64,000 nt of DNA from Streptomyces caniscabiei (GTDB lineage: Bacteria; Actinomycetota; Actinomycetes; Streptomycetales; Streptomycetaceae), in assembly GCF_014930365.1 (NCBI RefSeq), contig NZ_JABXWI010000012.1:345304-409303 (forward strand). The letters run 5' to 3'. The first letter of the stretch is position 1. Every line of letters begins with the position of its first letter. Below, one piece after another: positions 16,332 through 25,136 of this stretch. A program made the translations under genes and the position numbers. The notes beneath the pieces are model-generated. The model ran no database searches and was not told the DNA's origin. It was given only the letters and a program-made list of their open reading frames with translations.

Positions 16332-17458
16332 GCATGGGCGCTGATGTGCAGGACCCCGTCGGCGCCCTTCAGCGCAGCCTCGTCCGACCCGTCCGCCGGG
16401 GCCGGGGTCAGGGTCCACGTCGTGGCGCGGGGCCGGACCGCACCCCCGTGCGGGTCCGGCGTGGGCCCTGCCGGGTCGGAGGCGGCGCCGTCGTCCAGGC
16501 TCCCCGCCACGAACACGTACCGTTCCCCCACCAGCGGGCCCAGGATCGCTCCCGCGCCGTGCCAGTCGAGGTCCAGGTCGCGCATGCGCATATGGCTGGG
16601 GCCGCGCTGGAGGTGGACGTTGTGGCCGAAGACCAGGGTCGGCCCCCGGTCGGCCTCGACGGCGCGGATGTCGAGCAGGTTCTCGACCATCAGCGCGTCC
16701 CGCGTGGCGAGCATGCGGGAGATCCGGACGTGCTCCTCGGCGGGGCGCGCCAGTTGCCGGTGGTAGCGCAGGAGACCGATCGCCGCCATGAGGTGGGCCT
16801 TCGCCCGGTACCACTCGGCCCGTGAGGTCGCCGCGATCAACTGCGGCGCGCGGGCGTGGAACTCGGTGAGCATGTCGTCGGCGAGGCAGCGCAGCGCCTC
16901 GGCCTCCGGTGTGGCCCCGATCGAGCAGGCCGCGTCCAGCACCGCCTCCGTACGGCTCCACCGTTCGTCGTCGCCGGCGAGGCTCGCGATGTCGACGGCG
17001 GGGTCGGCGGCGAGCGCGAGGGGCGAGGCCAGGCCCTCGTCACGGGCCAGGTAGGCGCGGGCGGCTTCGAGGCAGCGGCGCGGGCTGGGCGCGCTCATGT
17101 TCTCCATCTCGGCGTCGAAGCCGTGGAAGGCGAGGCGCTCCTTTGGCGGGCGGGTCCGGTTGTACTCCCGCATCCAGGTGATCAGCTCCCTGTTGGGGGC
17201 CAGATCGCCACGGCCGAACGCGATGCCCTCCCGCATCGCCTCGTCGAAGTCGCCCGTGCCGTCCCGCACGTGGTCGTCCAGGGCGAGCGCGGGAATGCGG
17301 TCGGTCTCCAGCGCGATCGACCGGAAGCCGCGCTCCTCGACGAGGCGGGCGAAGAGTTCATTGCGGGCGTGCCCGAACGCCGGTTCCAGATGGGTCGGCT
17401 CACCGAGGGCCAGCAGGTCGCACGACGGGGTCACGAGGTCTCGCAGGTCCAGACTCAT
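16328..17458 (-). CDS. Erythromycin esterase-family protein
   Basis: 376 residues of the EreA/EreB-like superfamily. The N-terminal LLALGEPTHLEPAFG, RSIALETDR and AFHGFDAEM carry the family's catalytic Glu/His region, and FGHNVHLQRGPS is the conserved C-terminal loop. Some relatives hydrolyse macrolide lactones; most have no known substrate, so resistance should not be assumed. ATG 17458 is chosen; a TTG three codons upstream is the alternative. It is divergent from a double-MerR regulator, which probably controls it. Confidence 0.85.
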   Translation of the reverse strand: MSLDLRDLVTPSCDLLALGEPTHLEPAFGHARNELFARLVEERGFRSIALETDRIPALALDDHVRDGTGDFDEAMREGIAFGRGDLAPNRELITWMREYNRTRPPKERLAFHGFDAEMENMSAPSPRRCLEAARAYLARDEGLASPLALAADPAVDIASLAGDDERWSRTEAVLDAACSIGATPEAEALRCLADDMLTEFHARAPQLIAATSRAEWYRAKAHLMAAIGLLRYHRQLARPAEEHVRISRMLATRDALMVENLLDIRAVEADRGPTLVFGHNVHLQRGPSHMRMRDLDLDWHGAGAILGPLVGERYVFVAGSLDDGAASDPAGPTPDPHGGAVRPRATTWTLTPAPADGSDEAALKGADGVLHISAHA

Positions 17459-17572
17459 GAGCCTCAATCGTAACCTTGAAAGTACGGTTCATACTCGGGC
17501 GGCGCCTGCGAGGGGTGTATCCCTTCGGGAGCCGCCCATCGGTCGGCTCCCGTCGCGTAAAGTCTCAAAGCG

Positions 17573-18289
17573 GTGATCAGCATGCGTCCTTCCGACCTCG
17601 CCCGCGAGCACGGGCTGTCGACCCAGGCTGTCCGCAACTACGAGCGCGACGGGTTCCTCCCGGCCGCCGAGCGGACGCGCAGCGGCTACCGGGTCTACAC
17701 CGCGGCGCACGCGGCGGCCCTGCGCGCGTTCCTCGCCCTCGTCCCGGCGTACGGCCACTCCGCCGCCGGACGAATCATGCGAGCCGTGCACGAGGACGCC
17801 CTCGACGACGCCCTGACGATCGTCGACCGTGGGCACGCCCAGCTGCTCCGCGACCGGGAGACCCTCGACGCGGTACGCGACGCGGTGGACCACCTGACGG
17901 CCGAGCCCACCCACACCACCCGCGCCACTCACACCGCCCACCCCCTCACCGTCGGCGAACTCGCCCACCGGCTCGACGTCACCCCGGCGACCCTGCGCAA
18001 CTGGGAGGACGCCGGCATCCTCACCCCCGCGCGGGACCCCCTCACCGGCTACCGCCTCTACCGCCCGGCCGACGTCCGCGACGCGGAGCTCGCCCACCTC
18101 CTCCGGCGCGGGGACCACCCCCTGGACCACATCGCCACCGTGGTCCGGCAGATCCGCACGGCCGGCGGCACCGACGCCCTCTCCGCCGCACTGGACGACT
18201 GGCGGCGCCGTCTGACCGTACGAGGCCTCGCCATGCTGGACGCGTCCGCCCACCTCAGCCGGTACCTGACACACCTGGACCACGCGTAG
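17573..18289 (+). CDS. MerR-family regulator with two DNA-binding domains (TioE-like)
   Basis: 238 residues with two MerR helix-turn-helix motifs: residues about 4-50 (SDLAREHGLSTQAVRNYERD, SGYRVY) and 125-170 (LTVGELAHRLDVTPATLRNW, TGYRLY). This duplicated layout matches actinomycete regulators annotated as TioE family. There is no obvious metal-binding cysteine set. TAAAGT lies nine bases before the GTG at 17573; the ATG at 17582 is an alternative start. The adjacent divergent esterase-family gene is the likely target. Confidence 0.88.
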   Translation: MISMRPSDLAREHGLSTQAVRNYERDGFLPAAERTRSGYRVYTAAHAAALRAFLALVPAYGHSAAGRIMRAVHEDALDDALTIVDRGHAQLLRDRETLDAVRDAVDHLTAEPTHTTRATHTAHPLTVGELAHRLDVTPATLRNWEDAGILTPARDPLTGYRLYRPADVRDAELAHLLRRGDHPLDHIATVVRQIRTAGGTDALSAALDDWRRRLTVRGLAMLDASAHLSRYLTHLDHA

Positions 18290-18302
18290 CGGGACATGAA
18301 AA

Positions 18303-18341
18303 AGCGGTTCCCCGCGCCCGGAAAGGGCACGGGGAACCGCT
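18303..18341. terminator. Bidirectional terminator
   Basis: Stem AGCGGTTCCCCG-CGCCC against AGGGC-ACGGGGAACCGCT, interrupted by one mismatch, with a short loop. It lies between the convergent MerR and 5'-nucleotidase genes. An A-run on its left makes a U-tract for the minus strand. Confidence 0.8.
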
Positions 18342-18420
18342 CGACCAGCCATGAACTGATCGGAACCGGAACTGAACCACCCGGGCCGAACGACCGGCCC
18401 TCGGCGATCCGGTCGCCCGA

Positions 18421-20235
18421 CTAGTTGTTGATGATCGTGATCCGGTTGGCCGCCGGGGGTGCGATCGGGTTGGCGGCCGAGGAGTTGGCGAGCAGGTACT
18501 GCTCAAGAGCGGCCAGGTCGTCCGCGCCGACCAGGTCGTTCGTGCCCTGGCCCAGCGTCGGGAAGCCGTCGCCGCCGCCCGCGAGGAAGCTGTTGGTCGC
18601 GACCCGGTAGGTGGCGGCCGGGTCGATCGCGGCACCGTTGAGCTTGATGGTGCCGGTGACGACGCGGTCCGCGCCGGACTTCGTCAGGTCGAGCGTGTAC
18701 GTCAGGCCGGACGACGGCAGCAGCACCTTCGGCACGGCGGCGTTCGTCCCGCTGACCTGCTCCTTGAGGACCTGGATGAGCTGGGCCCCGGTGAAGTTCT
18801 GGAGGTTGACCGTGTTGGAGAACGGCTGGACGGTGAAGCCCTCGGCGTAGGTCACCACGCCGTCGCCCTCGGTGCCCTTGGCCGCGTAGGTGAGCGGCGC
18901 GCGCACACCGCCCGGGTTCATCAGCGCGAGGTCGACCTCGGGGTCGAGAGTCTTGCCGTACCAGTACTGCGCGTCGGCGATCAGGTCACCCATCGGGGAC
19001 TCGGTGCCGGCGTTGGGCACATCGGCGGATATGTGGCCGATGGCGCGGTTGCCGATGGGCGCGGCGAGGGTGTTCCACCGGCTGATGAGGGCCGTCATGT
19101 CGGCGGCCTTCTCGACGTCACGGGTGACGACGTGGTTCGCGGAGTCCACGGCCGTACGGGAGATGTCGCCGGTCTTGCGGTCGTACGTCAGCGTCGTGTC
19201 GGTGTAGAGGCGGCCGAAGGACGCGGCCGAGGTGACCATGCGAGGCTTGCCCGCCGGGTCGTTGATGGTGCAGGCGTACGCGGCGTGCGTGTGACCGGTG
19301 ACGACGGCGTCGACCTTCGGCGTGATGTTCTTGGCGATGTCGACGATCGGGCCGGAGATGCCGTCACCGGCGCCGGGCGAGTCGCAGTCGTAGTTGTACG
19401 ACTGGGAGGCCGGGAGACCGCCCTCGTGGATCAGCGCGACGACCGACTTGACGCCCTGGCGCTCCAGCTCCTTGGCGTACTTGTTGATCGTCTGGACCTC
19501 GTCCTTGAACTTCAGGCCCTTGACGCCCTCGGCGGAGACGACGCCCGGCGTGTCCTCCAGCGTCACGCCGATGAAGCCGACCTTGACGCCGTTCTTCTTC
19601 CAGACCCAGTAGGGCTTCAGGAGCGGCTTGCCGGTCTTCTTCTCGATGACGTTCGCGGCGAGGTAGGGGAAGTCGGCACCCTTGAACTTCTTGCCCTTGA
19701 CGTAGCAGCCGTCGGTCGGGTGGCAGCCGCCCTTCTGGAGGCGGGCCAGTTCCTTCGCGCCCTCGTCGAACTCGTGGTTGCCGACGCTCGTGACGTCGAG
19801 GTCGAGCCCGTTCAGCGCCTCGATGGTGGGCTCGTCGTGGAACAGGCCCGAGATCAGCGGGGAGGCACCGACCATGTCGCCGGCGGCGGCCGTGATCGTG
19901 TAGTCGTCGGCCCGGCGGGCCTCACGCAGGTGCGTCGCGAGGTACTCGACTCCACCGGCGTTGATCGTGGTGGTCGTGCCGTCCTCGTGCAGCTCGGTCA
20001 CCCGGCCCGAGGAACCGGCCGGCGGCTCCAGGTTGCCGTGCAGGTCGTTGAACGACAGCAGCTGCACGTCCTGGTACCGGGCCGGCTTCTCCTTGCCGGG
20101 CTTGGACGGCTTCGCCTCACCGGCGCTCGCCGGGATCGCGGCGGCCAGCGCCCCGACGGTCGCCAGCCCGGCCGCGGCGGCGAGGATCCGGTTGCGGCGG
20201 CTTCTACGGCGCTGCGCTTGGGGTGTGGCTGACAT
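18421..20235 (-). CDS. Secreted bifunctional metallophosphatase/5'-nucleotidase (UshA-like)
   Basis: 604 residues. An Arg-rich signal peptide (SRRNRILAAAAGLATVGALA), possibly Tat-type, is followed by a calcineurin-like metallophosphatase domain (SFNDLHGNLEPP, AAGDMVGASP, VGNHEFDEG, TGHTHAAY) and a C-terminal 5'-nucleotidase substrate domain (about 400-600; NPGGVRAPL, PFSNTVNLQN, NSFLAGGGDGFPTL). It should hydrolyse extracellular nucleotides to nucleoside and phosphate. The S. coelicolor counterpart (SCO4152) belongs to the phosphate-scavenging set, but I find no convincing PHO box here. Confidence 0.94.
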   Translation of the reverse strand: MSATPQAQRRRSRRNRILAAAAGLATVGALAAAIPASAGEAKPSKPGKEKPARYQDVQLLSFNDLHGNLEPPAGSSGRVTELHEDGTTTTINAGGVEYLATHLREARRADDYTITAAAGDMVGASPLISGLFHDEPTIEALNGLDLDVTSVGNHEFDEGAKELARLQKGGCHPTDGCYVKGKKFKGADFPYLAANVIEKKTGKPLLKPYWVWKKNGVKVGFIGVTLEDTPGVVSAEGVKGLKFKDEVQTINKYAKELERQGVKSVVALIHEGGLPASQSYNYDCDSPGAGDGISGPIVDIAKNITPKVDAVVTGHTHAAYACTINDPAGKPRMVTSAASFGRLYTDTTLTYDRKTGDISRTAVDSANHVVTRDVEKAADMTALISRWNTLAAPIGNRAIGHISADVPNAGTESPMGDLIADAQYWYGKTLDPEVDLALMNPGGVRAPLTYAAKGTEGDGVVTYAEGFTVQPFSNTVNLQNFTGAQLIQVLKEQVSGTNAAVPKVLLPSSGLTYTLDLTKSGADRVVTGTIKLNGAAIDPAATYRVATNSFLAGGGDGFPTLGQGTNDLVGADDLAALEQYLLANSSAANPIAPPAANRITIINN

Positions 20236-20540
20236 GTGCCCCCCTGGATTCGTGAGAGGTAAGAGAAGTAAGGGAAACGTGAGAACGGCCCCGTCGGCCC
20301 GAAGCGTAGGGTCAACGCGCGTAGCGCGACAGGGGGTTCATGGTTACGACCTGATTGCCATCGAGGAGGACTCATAGCGAAAGGGGACGAACAGCGCGCC
20401 CCTGAGGGGCGCGGGGCTGTGACACCTGCGGCTCCGCCGCGGGGCGCGACCAGCCACATTCAGGCCGCACCCGCAACGACCACGGAACCGACCGAGCTCA
20501 TAGGCGCCCCCCACCGCACCCCCCGGTTAACCTCGAACCC
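20236..20540. other. Intergenic region with promoters and degenerate dispersed repeat
   Basis: Divergent region between the 5'-nucleotidase and mshD. The left half should hold the nucleotidase promoter. Positions 20396-20460 hold a degraded copy of the dispersed repeat (CCCCTGAGGGGCGCGGGG, then GGGGCGCGACCAGCCACA). TAACCT at 20528-20533 lies seven bases before the mshD ATG and suggests a leaderless transcript. Confidence 0.55.
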
Positions 20541-21470
20541 ATGACCAGCGACGACACCGCCCGGGCCAGCGCAGCAGCTCGCAGTATCGAAACCCGCCTG
20601 GAACTCACCCCCGACCAGAAGGCAGCCGTCCTCGCCCTCCTCGACGAGGCCGCCCAGGTCGACGGCCAGCAGGCGGTGTCCGAGCAGGGCCGCCTCCAGC
20701 TCCGCGGCGGCCCCCGCGAAGGCGTGGCCCACCTCCTCCTCACCGTCGGCGACACCCTCGTCGGCTACGCCCAGTTGGAGGACAACGACCCCGTCGAGGC
20801 CCCGGCCGCCGAGCTGGTCGTCCACCCCTCCCACCGGGGCCACGGCCACGGCCGCGCCCTCGGCTCCGCCCTGCTCGCCGAGTCGGGCAAGCGGCTGCGC
20901 GTCTGGGCGCACGGCGGTCACTCGGCCGCCCGCCACCTCGCCCAGGTCCTCGGCCTCACCCTCTTCCGCGAACTCCGCCAGATGCGCCGCTCCCTGACCG
21001 ATTTCGACCCGCCCGAGCCGGTGCTCCCCGAGGGCGTCACCGTCCGCGCCTTCGTCCCCGGCACGGACGACGCGGCCTGGCTCGCCGCGAACGCGGAGGC
21101 GTTCGCGCACCACCCCGAGCAGGGCTCCCTCACCCAGCGCGACCTCGACGACCGCAAGGCCGAGCCCTGGTTCGACCCGGCGGGCTTCTTCCTGGCCTTC
21201 AGGGGAGAGGAACTGGTCGGCTTCCACTGGACGAAGGCGCACGCCGCCGAGCAGCTCGGCGAGGTCTACGTCGTCGGTGTGCGCCCCGGCGCCCAGGGCG
21301 GCGGCCTCGGCAAGGCCCTCACCACGATCGGCCTGCGCCACCTCGCCGCCCAGGGCCTGCCCACCGCGATGCTCTACGTCGACGCGGACAACAAGGCGGC
21401 GGTCACGGTCTACGAGCGCCTCGGCTTCGTGACGTACGAGACGGATCTGATGTACCGCAGCGAAACCTGA
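20541..21470 (+). CDS. mshD: Mycothiol synthase
   Basis: 309 residues, two tandem GNAT domains, as in MshD, which acetylates Cys-GlcN-Ins in the last step of mycothiol synthesis. The N-terminal half has VVHPSHRGHGHGRALGSAL; the C-terminal catalytic half has the acetyl-CoA loop GVRPGAQGGGLGKAL and ends VTVYERLGFVTYETDLMY. Length and layout match the family. There is no Shine-Dalgarno; the start is probably leaderless. Corresponds to SCO4151. Confidence 0.95.
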   Translation: MTSDDTARASAAARSIETRLELTPDQKAAVLALLDEAAQVDGQQAVSEQGRLQLRGGPREGVAHLLLTVGDTLVGYAQLEDNDPVEAPAAELVVHPSHRGHGHGRALGSALLAESGKRLRVWAHGGHSAARHLAQVLGLTLFRELRQMRRSLTDFDPPEPVLPEGVTVRAFVPGTDDAAWLAANAEAFAHHPEQGSLTQRDLDDRKAEPWFDPAGFFLAFRGEELVGFHWTKAHAAEQLGEVYVVGVRPGAQGGGLGKALTTIGLRHLAAQGLPTAMLYVDADNKAAVTVYERLGFVTYETDLMYRSET

Positions 21471-21503
21471 CAGAGCCGCGCGTACGCGGAGTTTTCCACA
21501 GGC

Positions 21504-21532
21504 AGGGGGCGGTGTTGTTGACACCGCCCCCT
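21504..21532 (+). terminator. Terminator of mshD
   Basis: Perfect 12-bp stem, AGGGGGCGGTGT and ACACCGCCCCCT, with loop TGTTG, 34 bases after the mshD stop. Confidence 0.8.
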
Positions 21533-21540
21533 CTCTTGCA

Positions 21541-21574
21541 CCACCCTTTCACTACTCAATTAGTGAAAGGGTGG
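21541..21574. promoter_or_regulatory. Long palindromic operator at the gntR start
   Basis: Perfect 14-bp arms CCACCCTTTCACTA and TAGTGAAAGGGTGG around CTCAAT. Its right arm contains GAAAGGGTGG, the probable ribosome-binding site for the GTG at 21583. Bound regulator would block initiation; as RNA, the hairpin would hide the ribosome-binding site. Confidence 0.8.
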
Positions 21575-21582
21575 TTGTTCGA

Positions 21583-21987
21583 GTGGTCGAGTACCGCATC
21601 GACCGGCGCAGCGGTGTCGCCACCTACGTCCAGATCGTCCAGCAGACCAAACAGGCCCTGCGGATGGGGCTGTTGGAGCCCGGCGACAAGCTCCCCACCG
21701 CCCGTGAGGTCGTGGAGGCAACCGCGATCAACCCGAACACCGTGTTGAAGGCCTACCGCGAGCTGGAGCGCGAAGGCCTGGTCGAGGCCCGCCGCGGCCT
21801 CGGCACGTTCGTACGGAAGTCACTGGGCACGACGCCCGCCGACTCCCCGCTGCGGGCCGAGTTGGACAGCTGGGCCGTCCGGGCCCGGCAGAGCGGGCTC
21901 GCACGGGACGACGTGGAGGCCCTCTTCACAGCCGTACTGGACGAACACTTCACAGCAGACGAGCGAGATCAGGGGGACGAGGCATGA
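21583..21987 (+). CDS. GntR-family regulator (YtrA-like)
   Basis: 134 residues: winged helix (about 15-75; SGVATYVQIVQQTKQAL, DKLPTAREVVEATAINPNTV, GLVEARRGLGTFV) followed by a short tail without a ligand domain, as in the YtrA subfamily. YtrA-type regulators repress the ABC transporter operon they lead. The start at GTG 21583 is preferred because an SD lies eight bases before it; GTG 21571 lies inside the palindrome. The stop overlaps the ATPase gene (ATGA). Confidence 0.9.
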   Translation: MVEYRIDRRSGVATYVQIVQQTKQALRMGLLEPGDKLPTAREVVEATAINPNTVLKAYRELEREGLVEARRGLGTFVRKSLGTTPADSPLRAELDSWAVRARQSGLARDDVEALFTAVLDEHFTADERDQGDEA

Positions 21988-22931
21988 CGGGGACCGCGAT
22001 GGAGGCGGCCGCGCTCGGCAAGAAGTTCGGGTGGCGGTCCGGGGGCTGGGCGTTGCGCGAGTGCTCGCTGCGGCTGCCGGCGGGGCGGGTGTGCGCGCTC
22101 GTCGGACCGAACGGCGCCGGCAAGTCGACGCTCCTGGCCCACGCGGCCGGTCTGCTCGCCCCCACCGAGGGCACGATCAGCGTGCTGGGCACGACCCCGG
22201 CGGCGGCCCGCGAGCGCATCGCCTACGTCGCCCAGGACAAGCCCCTGTATCCCCAGCTGACCGTGGCCGAGACCCTGCGGCTGGGCCGCGAGCTCAACAC
22301 CGGGCGCTGGGACCAGGCCGCCGCGGAGCGGGTGGTGGACGAGGGCGACCTGAACCGGAACGCGAAGATCCGTTCCCTCTCCGGCGGTCAGCGCACCCGG
22401 GTCGCGCTCGCCCTCGCCCTCGGCAAGCGGCCCGAACTGCTGCTCCTGGACGAGCCGATGGCCGACCTCGACCCGCTCGCCCGGCACCAGCTGATGGGCA
22501 CCCTGCTGGCGGACTCCGCCGAGCGCGGCACCACGATTGTCATGTCCTCGCACGTGGTGGCCGAACTGGAGGGCTCCTGCGACCACTTGTTCCTGCTGGG
22601 CGCCGGGCGCGTCCGGCTCGCGGGCCCGCTGGACGCACTCCTCGCCGCGCACACCCTGGTCACCGGCCCGGTGGGCGACCTCGCCCCGCACACCGTGATC
22701 GAGTCCCGCACGACGGGACGCCAGCTCACCGCGCTGATCCGCCCGCAGGGCCCCGTCGGCGCCGAGCGGCAGACCGCCGAGCCGACCCTGGAGGAGCTGG
22801 TCCTCGCCCATCTGCGGGCGCCGGAAGCTCCGCCTCTCACGATCGACGACGCAGCGGACGCCGACCACGCGGGCGACACCGACGGGTCGGACGACACCAA
22901 CGGGGCCGAGAGCCGGGGGGCGGCCGTATGA
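21984..22931 (+). CDS. ABC transporter ATP-binding protein
   Basis: 315 residues. Walker A GPNGAGKST, Q-loop VAQDKPLY, signature LSGGQ, Walker B LLLLDEP and switch His (SSHVVAEL) are all present, so it should be active. The acidic C-terminal tail (DDAADADHAGDTDGSDD) is unusual but cytosolic. It is coupled to gntR upstream and to the two permeases downstream by four-base overlaps. The set resembles YtrA-controlled exporters induced by cell-wall antibiotics; the substrate is unknown. Confidence 0.93.
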   Translation: MTGTAMEAAALGKKFGWRSGGWALRECSLRLPAGRVCALVGPNGAGKSTLLAHAAGLLAPTEGTISVLGTTPAAARERIAYVAQDKPLYPQLTVAETLRLGRELNTGRWDQAAAERVVDEGDLNRNAKIRSLSGGQRTRVALALALGKRPELLLLDEPMADLDPLARHQLMGTLLADSAERGTTIVMSSHVVAELEGSCDHLFLLGAGRVRLAGPLDALLAAHTLVTGPVGDLAPHTVIESRTTGRQLTALIRPQGPVGAERQTAEPTLEELVLAHLRAPEAPPLTIDDAADADHAGDTDGSDDTNGAESRGAAV

Positions 22932-23932
22932 GCGCCGTGAGCACGGAGACCATCGGGGCCGCCCGCTCCGGGGACCCCGCCGCCGCTCCGGCCCTGACCC
23001 CGGGCCGCGGACTGATCCGGGCCACGTTCCGCGTGCACCAGTCGGCCCTGTGGTTCTGGGGGCTGCTGGTGGGCCTCGTCTCCGCCGGACTGCTGTGGGC
23101 CGCCGGACCGGGGCTCGACGCGGCCTGGGCCGAGTACGTCAGGCGCGGCTGCGAGCCCATCGACTACTGCCCGACAGGCCCCGCGTACTCCCGCTACGGA
23201 CTGGTCGTCAACCTGGGCTCCGCGATCCTCACCATCGCCCCGGCCCTGATCGGCGCCTGGGCGGGCGGCTCCCTGATCGGCCGCGAGCTGGAGAGCGGTA
23301 CGGCGAAGCTGGCCTGGACCCAGTCCGTCACCCCGGCCCGCTGGCTCGCCACCACGCTCGTGGTCCCGGCCGCCGTGATCGTCTCCGGGACGGTCCTGCT
23401 GACCCTGCTGAACCGTCTGGTGTGGTGGCGCGAGGAGCGGCTGCGGCACGCGCTGGGGACCCGGGACTGGTTCGCGTACAGCACCTTCCTGGGCCACGGC
23501 ACCGTCGCCACCGCCCACGCCCTGCTCGCCCTGGCGCTCGGCGCCGTCGCGGGTCTGCTGCTACGCCGTTCGCTGCCCGCGCTCGCCGCCGCGGTCATGG
23601 GCGTCGCCGTCGTCATGGGCACGCTGCGGAATGTGCGCCACCACCTGTGGCCGGTGGAGACCCTCGTCTCCCCGTCCGCCGATCGCGGCTGGACGGGCGA
23701 GCTGGTCGACCGCGGACTCGTCACCACCTCGGGCGAGCGCGTCCCGGAGGTGGGCTGCGAGGAGATCACCTGCGGCCGCACGGACATCGCCGCCCAGTAC
23801 GCCGACTTCCACCCCTCCTCGCACTTCTGGCCCCTCCAGCTCGTCGAGACGGCCATCGTCCTGACCGCCGCCGCCCTGCTGGTCCTGGCGGCCTTCGTCC
23901 TGCTGCGCCGCCGTACGGGAGGGACCGTATGA
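22928..23932 (+). CDS. ABC transporter permease
   Basis: 334 residues with about six membrane helices and a large extracellular loop containing paired cysteines (CEEITCGRTD; also RRGCEPIDYC). The motif GRELESGTAKLAWTQSVTP is shared almost word for word with the next gene, showing that the two permeases are paralogues that likely form a heterodimer. ATG overlaps the ATPase stop (ATGA). ABC-2-like exporter permease. Confidence 0.9.
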   Translation: MSAVSTETIGAARSGDPAAAPALTPGRGLIRATFRVHQSALWFWGLLVGLVSAGLLWAAGPGLDAAWAEYVRRGCEPIDYCPTGPAYSRYGLVVNLGSAILTIAPALIGAWAGGSLIGRELESGTAKLAWTQSVTPARWLATTLVVPAAVIVSGTVLLTLLNRLVWWREERLRHALGTRDWFAYSTFLGHGTVATAHALLALALGAVAGLLLRRSLPALAAAVMGVAVVMGTLRNVRHHLWPVETLVSPSADRGWTGELVDRGLVTTSGERVPEVGCEEITCGRTDIAAQYADFHPSSHFWPLQLVETAIVLTAAALLVLAAFVLLRRRTGGTV

Positions 23933-24909
23933 GCACCGAGACCCTCACCACCACGCCCCCGGCCGGCACCGCCGCCCGCGGAGGCCTGACCTGGACCGTG
24001 TGGCGCGTGCACCGCTCGGCACTGCTGGTGTGGAGCGCGTACGTGCTGCTCATGGTCGGGTGGATGCTCTGGCTGCGGTTCGTCACGGGCGCGGAGGCAC
24101 GCGCGGAGGAAGCTGCCTGCCGGAAGCTGGAGAACGGGTGCATCGACCTCGCATCCGCCTTCGACTACGCCTCGGCCATGAGCACGATCGGCACCTTGAT
24201 CGCCTACTCCTCCTACGCCGTGGCCGCCTGGGCGGGGGCCTCGCTGACCGGCCGTGAGCTGGAACGGGGCACGGCCCAGCTGGCCTGGACCCAGTCCGTC
24301 ACCCCGGTCCGTTGGCTCACCGTCAAGCTCGCGGTGCCCGCCGCCGCGCTGACCATCGGCATGGCCGTCCTGGTGCTGGTCTACCGCTGGGCCTGGTCCA
24401 CGGACCGGGACCTGCACGGCGACGACTGGTACAACACCGACCCCTTCCTGAACCGCGGCCCCGCGGTCCTGGCGTACGCCCTGTGCGCGTTGGCCGTCGG
24501 CGCCCTGGCCGGCATCGTCCTCAGGCGCGCGCTGCCCGCGCTCACCGTGGCCCTCGGCTTCATGGTCGCGTTCCACCTCTGGTTCGACGTGCGGTTCGAC
24601 GAGCTGTGGCCCTCCACGACGCTCCGCGGCACCGCCGCCAGCAGGCTGCCGATGACGGCGGACCAGCTGGAGCTGGGCGCCGTGACCGGCTCCGGCGCCC
24701 GCGTCAACGACCTGAGCTGCTTCGACGCCGATGCCGACATCGACTACACCACGTGCATGAGCGGGAAGGGCTTCACCGATCTGTACGCCGAGGTGCATCC
24801 GGCGTCCCACTTCTGGCCCCTGCACCTCGTGGCGACCGGCATCATCCTCGCCGTCGGGGTCCTGGCCGGCGCCGCCGCCTTCTGGCTCCTGCGCCGCCGC
24901 CCCCACTGA
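23929..24909 (+). CDS. ABC transporter permease
   Basis: 326 residues, paralogue of the preceding permease: WRVHRSALLVW, GRELERGTAQLAWTQSVTP, and a C-terminal SHFWPLHLVATGIILAVGVL. About six membrane helices and a Cys-containing extracellular loop (SCFDADADIDYTTC). Last gene of the gntR operon, coupled by ATGA; a terminator follows at 24951. Confidence 0.9.
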   Translation: MSTETLTTTPPAGTAARGGLTWTVWRVHRSALLVWSAYVLLMVGWMLWLRFVTGAEARAEEAACRKLENGCIDLASAFDYASAMSTIGTLIAYSSYAVAAWAGASLTGRELERGTAQLAWTQSVTPVRWLTVKLAVPAAALTIGMAVLVLVYRWAWSTDRDLHGDDWYNTDPFLNRGPAVLAYALCALAVGALAGIVLRRALPALTVALGFMVAFHLWFDVRFDELWPSTTLRGTAASRLPMTADQLELGAVTGSGARVNDLSCFDADADIDYTTCMSGKGFTDLYAEVHPASHFWPLHLVATGIILAVGVLAGAAAFWLLRRRPH

Positions 24910-24950
24910 CGCCGCACCCCGCCCGCGCCCCGACCCGGGCCTCCGGACCA

Positions 24951-24983
24951 GGCACGCCCTTCCTACGGGGGGAGGGGCGTGCC
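24951..24983 (+). terminator. Terminator of the gntR-ABC operon
   Basis: Stem GGCACGCCCTTCC with GGAGGGGCGTGCC (one G-U pair) and a seven-base loop, 41 bases after the last permease stop. Confidence 0.75.
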
Positions 24984-24993
24984 GACGGCGTAC

Positions 24994-25015
24994 ATCCGGT
25001 GAACGGCGCGTGATC
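24994..25015 (-). promoter_or_regulatory. Putative PHO box upstream of ppk
   Basis: The minus strand reads two adjacent 11-base units, GATCACGCGCC and GTTCACCGGAT. The second matches the Streptomyces PhoP half-site GTTCACC; the first is weaker. It lies about 120 bp before ppk. PhoP control of ppk is known in S. lividans. Confidence 0.6.
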
Positions 25016-25136
25016 GCGAGAAGGCGTACACGGGGGCGCCGCGCACACCGTCACGGAACCGGCGGTCCTCCCCGCGCTATCCCGCACGTAAGGTCTCCGT
25101 AACCGGCGATTCAGACGACCTTGCGACGCTTCCGCA

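Noticed and set aside
16328..17458. Macrolide-resistance gene call
   Set aside because: The family match is clear but most members do not hydrolyse erythromycin, so no resistance is claimed.
19033..20232. 399-codon frame opposite the 5'-nucleotidase
   Set aside because: Low-complexity Val/Arg/Gly-rich shadow of a clear enzyme gene; no ribosome-binding site.
20236..20400. PHO box upstream of the 5'-nucleotidase
   Set aside because: A single GTTCATGG on the plus strand is present, but no second 11-base unit in phase.
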